Positions 13,106 through 22,859 of a stretch of DNA of 64,000 nt are shown piece after piece (position 1 is the first letter of the stretch; each line of letters begins with the position of its first letter). The notes under the pieces are model-generated. The model was not told the origin of the DNA, did not search any database, and saw only the letters and a list, made by a program, of their open reading frames with translations. Origin of the DNA: Phialocephala subalpina (lineage: Eukaryota; Ascomycota; Leotiomycetes; Helotiales; Mollisiaceae); NCBI GenBank assembly GCA_900073065.1, contig FJOG01000003.1, positions 979,389-1,043,388 on the forward strand. The letters are read 5' to 3'. Position numbers and translations under genes: made by a program.

Positions 13106-14861
13106 GTATCACTCACCTGCGCATGCATACACGCTTGGCGGAATCGGGAGAGTGGCAAGATTCGTAATCGAAGTCGCATATTGGGTACTCTCCTACCTCT
13201 TACGCCTTATGGCTAAACCGAACGACTTCGCAGAATTCCTCGAGGTCACGGAGTCTTACTCCAGAATCTGCACCCGCTAATTGGCGGGTGTTGGTACCAT
13301 CCTCAACTTGGGTCAGCGTGGTGCAGTCCCGGGGGATTTTATTCTAACATTTGCTTTTGGGATCACGGGGACTTGTGGGCGTTGGGGACTCTATTACCTC
13401 CTTTTCATAAAAACTACAAAAACACTTTTCCTTTGTCATGGCCTTCGGCCCCAACCTTCTGCTACTTAGTAGCTCTGAACTCATGATCTCTCGATCACAA
13501 CATGTACGCTCCCTGAGCAATCATCGAGGGTTCCCCTTTTTTAGCTTCTGGTGCCCATCTCAACTGTCCGAGGAGGGTCATAGTCACTAGGCCTTTGGCC
13601 ACAACTTTCGCAAGAAATGCTTTCTGAGGCTTACTTTTGTATATAACTCCCCAGCTTAGCACGTCCCCATACCCTTCGGGAGGTCTCAGGGCAGTGGGTT
13701 TCACCCACACCCGCCGGACGCAAATAAATATCATCATCATCATCATCATCATCTAGGTTTTCAAGAATGATGCGGCTTGTTTCGGCAAAATTGTGGAGGC
13801 CTGAGGCTCAAAATAACCGACTGGCAAAGGGAACTATGTGCTGACAGTAGTGGCTTGGCATAGTATGCAGAAGCTCCCCATTCCGAAATAAAATTCAAGT
13901 TGTTGTAAATTCGAAAATGACTTTAATCCGCTTTACTGCAAATCCCTTGGCCTTAACTCCTTTGATCTTAAATCCCTTGACCTTAAAATCCCTTGGCCTC
14001 CATGCTACCAAATCCACTTGCCGAGCCGAGCTTTCAAAACGACTAGGCCTAACGTGTCCTCTTGCAAACCATTTTAGGGGCACGCGAACGCCTGGCCATC
14101 AGGATTTGCTACTCCCAAGGCATAAGCGTGATTCACCAGAGCAAGTTGGGACCAGACAGAAGAATCGGTGCCGCATTCCTTCATCGCCTCTAGTGATTGT
14201 TCACAAGAGTAACTGTTCAATAGGAAAAGTGATACAATTCAATCAAATGAGGGGCGTAATCATCGAGCAAGGAAGTCCAGCCGATGGATACTCGAATCCG
14301 TACACGAGCACGGACTTGGATAGATTCGTGGCACGATAGAAGAACGAGCGACCCCACACTACGACTCTCAGCCTCCAACCGAGGGTGCATTCTCCGGCAC
14401 AACGAACGACTCACTATCATCAACATGCATATCATCGAGAAATCGAGGCTGCATGAACAGCTGTTCTGTTTTGTCGCTAATCTACTGGGTAGCAGATCAA
14501 GTATGAACGTTCCACAAACATTTGACTGGATTAATCTCGAATCAGGTGTGGTGATAAAGTATGGGTTCGTACTGCGGGAATATCTAGCTTAGGAAACAGG
14601 GCGAGTACTAGAGAATTACTAAGGAGCATGTAAGTTTATATAGATGGGTTTGTAGAGTAATTCAATTTATTTCTCTCGGAACCTGTTATATGGAGCAAAA
14701 AACTTGGTAATCTTACGACTTAGTGCGAACTTGATTGAAAAGGAGCAGTTCAGAGTGTTAAAACGACTCTGCTTCTTCAGACGGTTAATATCCACTCCTC
14801 CAATGTTTTAATCTATTTATTGGACTCGGGTTGTGCTGATATAATACTAAAAGGCGCAGAC
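13106..14861. other. Intergenic, probably repeat-derived; no gene supported
   Basis: Mixed-composition sequence with only short overlapping frames on both strands and no coherent splice structure. It holds a (TCA)n run at about 13731-13753 and a small degenerate minisatellite at about 13937-13998. The 140-codon frame at 13917-14339 is driven by that minisatellite and is not accepted as a gene. Confidence 0.6.
13937..13998. repeat. Degenerate minisatellite, unit about 16 bp
   Basis: Four imperfect copies of a unit resembling AAATCCCTTGGCCTTA occur in a row. Read on the minus strand it gives a K-G-F-K/V-K pattern, which explains the spurious open frames here. Confidence 0.65.
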
Positions 14862-16557
14862 ATGAGTGGCGGTAGTAACAAAATTGATTCTTCCAAGTCT
14901 TCTGCTGGACCAGCGTATACAGAAGATATGAAAAATCTCCATACTATTCTGGGGAGGATCTTCAGCAAAAAGGAGATCAATAATGATTTTGGTGAGATCA
15001 GGGATAAGAACAGAGACCTGGAAGGAAAACTCGCAGCTAAGGAGACCGAGATTGCATCACTTCGGTCGACTAAAGACAGCAAGATCGCCGATCTGGAGTC
15101 AACGAACAACACACTTCAGACACTGAACACGGCACTCAAGTCAACAAATGACACGTTGTTGAAAGAATTTGGAGAGAAGTACAAGAGCTGGGATGCTAAG
15201 ACTACTAAGCAAAAGGATCTCGAAGACGAGGTGGCTGCACTTAAGCTACAACTTGCCCAGGCAAACCAGAGAGCCAGCGATTCTGACGCCACACTTACAG
15301 ACATTGAACAACAATTGAGAGAGCGTGATGGTGAGTTGCAGAGGCTACAGGAAAAGCTTGAAAGCGTGACAGATAAGCTGGACAAGAAGGAGGTCGAGTT
15401 GGATGGAGCTTGGAGGAAGCTTAGGAGCTGTGAGAGCACACTGCAGGAAGAGAGGCAGGAGTTGGATTTGGAGGACTTGGACCTCGATGATTTGTGAGTA
15501 TGTTATCTATTTGAGGATTTGTAGTAACTCGTCAATAGGACCGCCAGGTTTAATGTTTTTATGGAAACAAGCCATGGGCTAGCTAGGAAATTCTTCCTCA
15601 CTGAATTGATAGAGAGTGAGGACTTGACTTGGGTAAACGCCTTCAAATATCCGAACTTCCTTGAGATACTAATAAGCCCCTAAGGGGAATATTTCAGCGA
15701 AGTTATACCATCCAGATAACGAGCTCCTCGACCTCATTCCGAGAAAATTCCCTCTGTCCAATTCCATAGCGTCCCAGCACCTTCGTATGGCTATGGCCGA
15801 GAAAATCATCTCGAAGATATACGACAGCCACATCTTTCGACAGTATTACCTGCCCGAATCCGACGAGGTTGGGAAAATATTGAATCAGCTTTACAAAGAG
15901 AATCCCCGCAAAGAAGCTATCTTTCGTCTGATATTACTTGGTGCTATCAAACCCGAGGCTGAGGAGAGTCGTGTGACGAGCATCGTGAAATCTGCGACGG
16001 ACAAAGTAGTCGACCTCCTTGGTCCATTATTTTTTGCTCCAAATGCCGAAAGAGAATTTCGATCCGAGTTCGAGGAGCTCTTACAAGATGCTGTGGATCT
16101 CTGGAGACACGTCCAGAGAAGCCCGAAGAGGGGACTTGTTAAGAATAAGCAAGACAGCAGCTGGGGTTGCTATGAAGACCATGACACGGCGCTTCAGCTG
16201 CTTCCAGATCAAGAGGTGCATGTCCCCGACGAGCCCAGTGCGATCATGTCTCTTTTTCCTCGAGTGGTTGTTGACAACTCCCGGGTCTGTCTTGGTTATG
16301 CTCTTTGGTCAAACCAGAACACAGTCGTTGCAGCAGATCTTGAGTTAAAGTCCCGCAATTCAATGAACGGAATGGCGGGTAATAGCACTGGAGGGATTCA
16401 GCGGCGACGCACGAGAAGATTTAGCGGTTCGGGAGAAGATACACCACAGTCGCCGAGAAGCCCATTGGGAAACCTGCCTGCTCTAAGGCATACCCAGAAT
16501 CGGAGCATAAGTCTTCCACGTCGAGGAGAACACAATGGAACTCCTGGGAGAGAATAA
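14862..16557 (+). CDS. Coiled-coil protein of unknown function (3 exons, 506 aa)
   Basis: Proposed exons are 14862-15493, 15587-15615 and 15698-16557. Phases agree, donors are GTGAGT and GTGAGG, and a TACTAAT branch site lies before the second acceptor. The stop visible at the end of exon 1 lies inside the donor. The N-terminal half (about residues 45-205) is rich in E, K, L and D with heptad-like spacing and should form a long coiled coil. The part encoded by exon 3 is a compact region with conserved-looking blocks (FRQYYLPESDE, EAIFRLILLGA, DAVDLWRHVQRS, LFPRVVV, GYALWSNQN). It ends in a basic, Ser/Pro-rich tail. I recall similar two-part hypothetical proteins in other Pezizomycotina but no function. 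The alternative is two genes (14862-15497 and 15787-16557); in-frame residues upstream of 15787 argue against that. Confidence 0.6.
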
Positions 16558-18254
16558 TCAGTCGTTGAGGGGTCGAAGGCGGAAGGAGAATTAGATCCAC
16601 GGGGATCTCCGAATCAGACAACGGTCTGAGCAAAAAGAGGAGCAGATGGGGATGGTGCGGTTGCATATCTGCTATTTTCTTGCTTGTAGCAGAATATGAA
16701 TTCATGCCAAATTATAACCTCGCGCCAACCGGTATCCTTATGCTAGAATGTGAACTCGTGCCTACTGTCATTCGCATTGCGCTGTCACCTTTCCATGTAT
16801 TCGAAAAGTGTCGCCAATGGTTCGCACATGCGAAGGAACACTTCGTAGGAGGGTTCGGAGGAGGGTTCGCAGCCTCAGCACCTTAGATAAAAGCCCCATC
16901 CTAAAACTCTATTCATCTGCGTATCCTGGGTGGTTCCCGTACGTCCCTCTCCTCCCCATCTTATCCCTCCACTATGCGGAACTCCTCTAGCCTCGATTAA
17001 CAACTGTTATGATGAGCTATTACTACTGACAATGATGTCTCTTGGGCACTGGGTTGGGGACCAGAAAACGCCTTGGTCAAATGATCGTCATCGCCTTTAG
17101 GTTCTGGTTCTAAGTTAGAGAAAACTACAAGCTCGAGAGGCTGGGCAGAGATCGACAGAGATGACTTTCCAGTCGATGCTCGAACTAGCTTTCTGGAACG
17201 TTGGCTCCGCACTCCACCTCCCATGTCTTATGCCCGCGTTCTCTTCAAGACATTGCGAGACCTCGCAATGTAAGCTGCGACTCGCGGTCCGGATCCGGTC
17301 CTTAAGTACTTCCTTTGTCCCTGTTTCCCAGCAGTTTCAGCGGCTGTTGATACCTCATCTTGCATACCCGCGACACCACTTGGAATTATTCTTGTACAAA
17401 AGCCTAAGACCTATACGGTCCTATCATGGATCTTGGGGTCCTATAGAGCGGTTCCAAGTATATCCTCATACCTGGTATCATGGAGTGGTCCAGAAACCGA
17501 GGACCCGCCCCATGGGGCCCATGACGCAGCCTAGTCCGTAGCGCACGAGAGACTGGTCCGCAATTATACACAAAACATTGACATACTGGAGTAAGACGTA
17601 CCCAGGTGCTGCGCAACTCAATAGAGACTGAGGGACGGAGTGACACTGGTGGTATTGGAGTCAAGCAATTCCAAGTGATCAAAAACGAAAAGCAGTTTCT
17701 TGTTGACAGCGAGTTCCACATTAGATGAAATTAGCTGCAGAATAGAAAGACGAGACTGGACGTTGAAGACAAGTGACGATAATGAAATGACCTTGCCTCG
17801 ATATGGCAACGTCCAAACCACGTCCGAACATCGAGATCGAGCAAGGTATTGGCAGAAATGACTCGATTCCGCTTGGCATTAATTCACAGGATGAGCCGTG
17901 TAGCCTGTGGTAATGAATTCAAGTGTGATAGTGAACGCTGAATCTGAGCTTTCATATACATATATGTATCTACGTACATACACCCGCTCCTTCCTTCCTT
18001 CCTATCCATCCGATCCTATCGCTATGTCCCTTCCTGGGCCCAATTCTTCTACCTAAGTATGCATGCATATCCAACGTGCTGTCTGTCCCGTTCCGTTCAC
18101 GAGCCAGCTGAACCATACCATTCCACAATCATAATACTATCCTCTATCCAAGCCTTGCCCAGGCACGAATGCAATGCCCCAGTATCCATTAACCTGAACG
18201 CCTCCCTGGAAATCAAGACAAACGCCTTCCCAGCAATGATTGTTATAAAGTAAA
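16558..18254. other. Intergenic, no gene recognised
   Basis: Short frames on both strands (the longest about 126 codons) show no homology I recognise and no consistent splice sites. About 17,940-18,010 carries TA- and CTTC-rich simple sequence. The stretch serves as the 3' flank of the coiled-coil gene and of the convergent metalloprotease gene. Confidence 0.55.
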
Positions 18255-20813
18255 TCAAGCATACCGCACACTAGGTTGCCACGCAAAAGGCGGCTGTGTT
18301 GGCCCCTGCGTCCACCTCCCATTCGACCACGTCCCATTACTCGGTCCCCTCGCCTGCGCTTGTCCCGGATATCCGGGCGGCGGACCCGTCGGCGGTGGAG
18401 CACCACCATACCATCCCGGCGGAGGAGGCGGAAGGTTCTTCCTAGCCGCCAGCCTCTGCCTCCTTCTATATCTTGAGACACAACAGCTCAATATCGCCAA
18501 TACGAATAGACCCCCAATAACGCTCGCTAATGCTATCACTAACGTTTTATTCGAATTGATCCAGCTCGAGATCTCCTTTCCGACCGAGGAGCCTGAACAT
18601 TGACCGTTGTTGCAGCGTCCGCCGCCTTGACAAGAGGTGCCATCGAGGAAGTTCTGTTGCATGGAGTAGCAGACGTTGGAGCCAAATTCGGGACTGGCGC
18701 AGGAGATTTGGCAGCCGCTGGAGGAGCAGGCATAGGTGTCGTTTCCTTGGGTGTAGGAGCCCATTAGGGTTTTGCATTGGAGGTCACGGGAGGTGCATTG
18801 GCCGGAGGCGCAGGAGAGCGAGCTTGAGTTACCGCAGGAAGTTCCTATTTTTGTTAGACATTGTTCCCAAGATAGGTATTGGGCCGGGAAGGGACTTACC
18901 ATCAGGAGCAGTTGTGTCTGCAGGGCAAGTGGCTGCTGTGCCGCTGCAGACTTCCTGGGGATCACAAGTTCCTGTGCTTGCTCTGCAGACAGTGCCGTTG
19001 CCGGCAAATTGACAGCTTGAGGTGCAGCAGTCTTCGTTGCTGGGATCACAAACTGCGTTGTTCTTGAACTTGCAGGTCGTGGGATCACAGCAGGAATTGC
19101 TGCCACAGCTAGCAGTTCCACCACAATCGCAGTCTTCTCCAGCTTCGACGATACCGTTACCACATTGACTTCCAGAAATAGTTGTGACGTCCTTGTTTGC
19201 TGTAAGACAGCTGGTTTTGACGCTATTCCTGCCGATAGCAGAGCAGATGTTCCCGATCGAGCAAGGAGAAAATTTCTGAATGTTAGATCCAGTACTCGGG
19301 TTCATGATATATGCTCCTCCAGCGTCACAAGTCTGGGCACTCAAGGGACAGCATTGCTGTGATTGAACAGTGGTACCATCCGTGCAGGTCGTAGAAGTGC
19401 AGTCATGAACAGCTCCGAAAGTATGCCCAGTCTCATGAGCAACAACCTGCCATTCCGTGCTGGTCCTGACAACAACATTGGCTCCGCTAACAGTCTCGTT
19501 CCCTGACGATGAAGAAGCTACTTGTGAGGTAGCAACGCAAGCTTGTCCCAACCACGCCAAACCAACGGCAGATCCAGTGGCACATGTGCTGAGCAATGTC
19601 CAGTATGCATTGGTGTCAGCTCTTTGCCCTCTCCATGCCGAGAAAAGGTTCAATCGATCCTGAATCGTCACAGAGTCGCTGCAAGCCACGTTCCACGGTG
19701 CAGATGCCGCGGCAGTCGAAGGGCATGCAGCATCGCTGATGGTAAGATTCTGAAGACCTAGCGTAATGTTGAAAGAGTCCTCGTATTGGACTGAAGCGGA
19801 GTTGATGACCTGGATGATATTCGCTCGTGCAGAAGATGTCGAATTGAAGTCAGCCGTATATGTGCAGTCAGTGGCAACACCGACCAGCGCAACCTTCCGA
19901 GTTGAAGGACAACCAGAAGTCGATCCAATCGACGTAGTCAAATTGATGCCAGCAGAATTTCCTCCAGTTTGACCATCAATCTGTCTCCCAAATATCGATC
20001 GCGTGTACATCGAGCCCCAGGTATTGTCGTCCCTCTTCGCCATACCGGTATAGATTGGGTGATCGAGGGCTGAATTGAATACCAGCCCGTCCGCCGAGCA
20101 ACTCCTTTCATCAATAACCGCTCCACGCTTCCCATTCACGACATCCCTCTTCAGCTCCCCATGCAGCATCCCGTTGAAGTCGACACTCAAGTCTGTACTG
20201 ATATCTGAATCCCTCCACACAACCATGTACTCGCCCTCCTTCTCGGGTAGCACTGGATCCAACTTGTGCTTTGTCTGCATGAAATGCGTTCTAGTCTGAA
20301 CATGATGATGATCCCCATCAACTCTAAAGGCTCCCTCGAAAATCGGGACATCCCCATCCCTCTCGACGCTTATTCGCGCCCACCCAACGTTCGTCCATTC
20401 AGCTCCCTCCCAATGTTTAATAAACGCCTGTCCCTTGAACACCCTGTACTCGCTCCTATCCATCGGCTCTGAATGCCGTATTTCCCCATCCGCCCCCAGG
20501 TATGAAATGGTTGCATCATCAGCGATGACATCGTGGTTCGGCTGGAGAGTCAATTTGATGGTCTGTTGCGAGTTGTGAAGGTCGAATGTTAAATCGAATT
20601 TCGAGAGATGGTGTATTCGATGACTCGGAGTATTGAAATTCGCATTGTCGACTAAGGAGTAGTATGTTAAGGGATTTCGCTCATTGGAATGTGCTGTGAA
20701 TCAGGGTCAATCTTATGCTTATTTTTAGGGTTGATCGGAGAAAGCGGACCTTGCGATGAGGGAAAGAGACATGTGCTGACGATTAACGTCGCTATGCTCT
20801 GTAGTATGTACAT
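18255..20813 (-). CDS. ADM-B: ADAM-type metalloprotease-disintegrin, membrane anchored (815 aa)
   Basis: Exons on the minus strand are 20813-20750, 20693-18900 and 18844-18255, with consistent phase. Exon 1 encodes a signal peptide (MYILQSIATLIVSTCLFPSS) that joins in frame to HSNERNPLTYYSL. A propeptide-like region is followed by the zinc-protease motif HETGHTFGAVHDC (first His about residue 441), matching HExxHxxGxxHD of reprolysins with all three His and the Glu present. A disintegrin domain begins at about residue 531 (CGNGIVEAGEDCDCG), followed by a Cys-rich region. One transmembrane helix lies at about 719-742. The cytoplasmic tail is rich in PPPPPGW/PPPGYPG motifs that could bind SH3 or WW domains. 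Family knowledge: ADAMs shed or cleave surface proteins, and the fungal ADM-B group has the same order. The first donor (GTCCGC) is atypical, but the phase and the hydrophobic leader support it. Confidence 0.9.
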
Positions 20814-21641
20814 ATTCCTCAATTATCTCGTGGGAGTGTCGTGAAGGAGAAGAGAGGTAGGCGCCGGAGGTGAAGTTATTGCTGCGCCAACTCGTGCTGA
20901 ATGCAGCCTCCTCATTCACACACCCTTCTCCGTTTCCCAGACAATTTCAGCCCTCCTCAATTCGATCCGTCAGCCTCGAAAATTATTCGTGTATCTCGGT
21001 AGGTATTAGGTGTTTAATCGACCAGCGAAACGAAGGACTGTCGTAAGATATTAAGTGGGTGAAGAGAGGAGGTGAAAGAAGGTGAATGAGGGTGAATGAG
21101 GTTGTTGATGGAGGAGGAAACACTTTGGCCGGGGTCGAAATGGTCTGGCCGAGTAAGCTTAGCGTCGAGCTGGACCCGTTCTGATGTCTCAAGTTTCCAA
21201 CAGATGCGAGCGTTTAGACAAAGAATGGCATACAATTAATGCGATGTTCTCGATGAAAAAGTTATCTCAAGAATGCAATTGTCGAATATTCAGGCTGGGA
21301 GAAGAGTCTGAAAGCGGAAGAGTGATTTTTCCCTGGAACCGCCCTTATACGAGAGGAACATCGGCCGTCACATCCTTCTAAAAAGCCTCATTCTGCTCTC
21401 AGCTTCTTGGCCGACAAAGCCCACATCATCTTTTAAGCTTATTCATACAAAAAAGTGGAACGAACACAGCCTGGATCATATTTCCTCTCCCTTGAGTTTA
21501 TCGGCTTCGGCTGTCGCCCGAAAGAACTCTCGCCGCATCAATCATCCCTTGACAGAATTCCAGTAACCCAATTCCGTTTCACGACCCAACTTGATTCATT
21601 TTACTTCAGTACGATTGGAAGGAAGGAGGTTCGAGCTCGGT
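20814..21641. other. Upstream region of the metalloprotease gene
   Basis: This is a divergent intergenic stretch with pyrimidine-rich and GA-rich tracts. It contains GGTGAATGA-type short repeats at about 21,080-21,105. No gene is supported. Confidence 0.5.
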
Positions 21642-22478
21642 ATGATCCGCACGCCCTCACCACCCGAGCATCATGTTGGTCTGAAGTTTCATCTCACCTC
21701 CAAGGGCTCCAGTCCCAGGGCTGGCGCTGATGAAACAGGCGCGAATGTGAAGAAGCGCTGTGTTACCCACTATAAATATCCTGTTCCCCCGTCTTTGCAT
21801 ATTTGTAGCACTTGGCCTCTCTGTTTGCAATTGAACCTCAAATATGTTTGCTATTGTTCTGCTCTGACTCGATTGTTTGCTCGCTCTGTACAGTACATCG
21901 TGATTCCAGACCGCACTCCGGACTACTGTCGATGTCTCGGTCCCACACCCACGGCAAAGTTTCCATCCCAAGAAAGAAGGAAGAGGCGGAGAGATTGCGT
22001 ACGCCTGCATGTATCCTGCTTATGGTTTCCGGCTCGTCCATACAGATTTTTGGTAGCAGTGATTGGCGACGTTGCCAAGAAGTGTGGTGTGGTGTGTTCC
22101 GCGAACATAGGGGCTGTGCACATCACGAGCTCTTTCTTCTCTCACCAACCAGACATCGAGATCTTTGATATCCCCATCAAGACTCAAGATTTCTGGAGCT
22201 CGTCTCGGGACAAGAGAAAGTCCAAACGATCGGAGTTTAGTGTTTCGGCCGACGATATCAAAGTCGAATTCGGGACCAAGACGGCACTCGACATTAGAAG
22301 CGGCTTGGCTCAGCTGGTCTGGGTTGGACGAGATGCTTGGAGTACTTGGCGATTGCGTGTCGAAGAACTTCGTGATTTTCTAGAATGGGGCTTTGTTCTT
22401 GGCTTTGGATATTTCTCATCGTCATTGATTATTGTGGAATTGTTGCTCGGGTTTGAAGAAGTCTTAACTCCTTGTTAA
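21642..22478 (+). CDS. Orphan open frame, hypothetical
   Basis: This single frame is uninterrupted for 279 codons from the ATG at 21642 (295 codons from an earlier ATG at 21591). The start MIRTPSPPEHHVGLKFHL looks protein-like. A middle part has a mixed, Cys-rich composition, and the C-terminal part holds a hydrophobic stretch (about GFVLGFGYFSSSLIIVELLL) that could be a membrane segment. I recognise no domain. Introns may be hidden in the Cys-rich middle, since CTGTACAG at about 21,890 could be an acceptor. The length alone is the main support, and it may be a chance or decayed frame. Confidence 0.3.
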   Translation: MIRTPSPPEHHVGLKFHLTSKGSSPRAGADETGANVKKRCVTHYKYPVPPSLHICSTWPLCLQLNLKYVCYCSALTRLFARSVQYIVIPDRTPDYCRCLGPTPTAKFPSQERRKRRRDCVRLHVSCLWFPARPYRFLVAVIGDVAKKCGVVCSANIGAVHITSSFFSHQPDIEIFDIPIKTQDFWSSSRDKRKSKRSEFSVSADDIKVEFGTKTALDIRSGLAQLVWVGRDAWSTWRLRVEELRDFLEWGFVLGFGYFSSSLIIVELLLGFEEVLTPC

Positions 22479-22859
22479 ACTCAGCCTACAGGAATGTCCA
22501 TTGCAAATGTCGATTTCCAGCTTCATCTCTCTTCCACTCTTCTTTTCCGTATTCCTTGGCGAAAGTCTCCTTTTGAGGAGTAGTCCATATTACAAATGCC
22601 TCTCAAAGCTCTCGAGCCTTTCTGAACATCTGCATCATGCTTTCAATCCTTTGCACTACATTGACAACGACATGACCCAGCTCCGTATGAGCGATTTCAA
22701 TAGCTATACTGGTCTTTCAATTTCTGAGCATTTAATACTCATCCAATGCATTGAATTTCAAGATGAACCGCTTGGCTACTGTCAAAAATTGGCTGCTGTC
22801 AAGATCCAATTGCTGTTAATCATCTAGATTAACTTCTTTAGCGAGTTCTCCCTATGGAT

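Noticed and set aside
13495..13752. Open frame starting with a run of seven Met
   Set aside because: The Met run is a translated (CAT)n/(ATG)n microsatellite; the rest has no recognisable protein sequence.
13917..14592. Overlapping 140- and 102-codon frames
   Set aside because: Driven by a minisatellite and by overlap of frames on both strands; no homology or splice support.
15116..15439. Minus-strand Ser/Leu-rich frame opposite the coiled-coil gene
   Set aside because: Antisense shadow of a Glu/Lys/Asp/Leu-rich coding strand.
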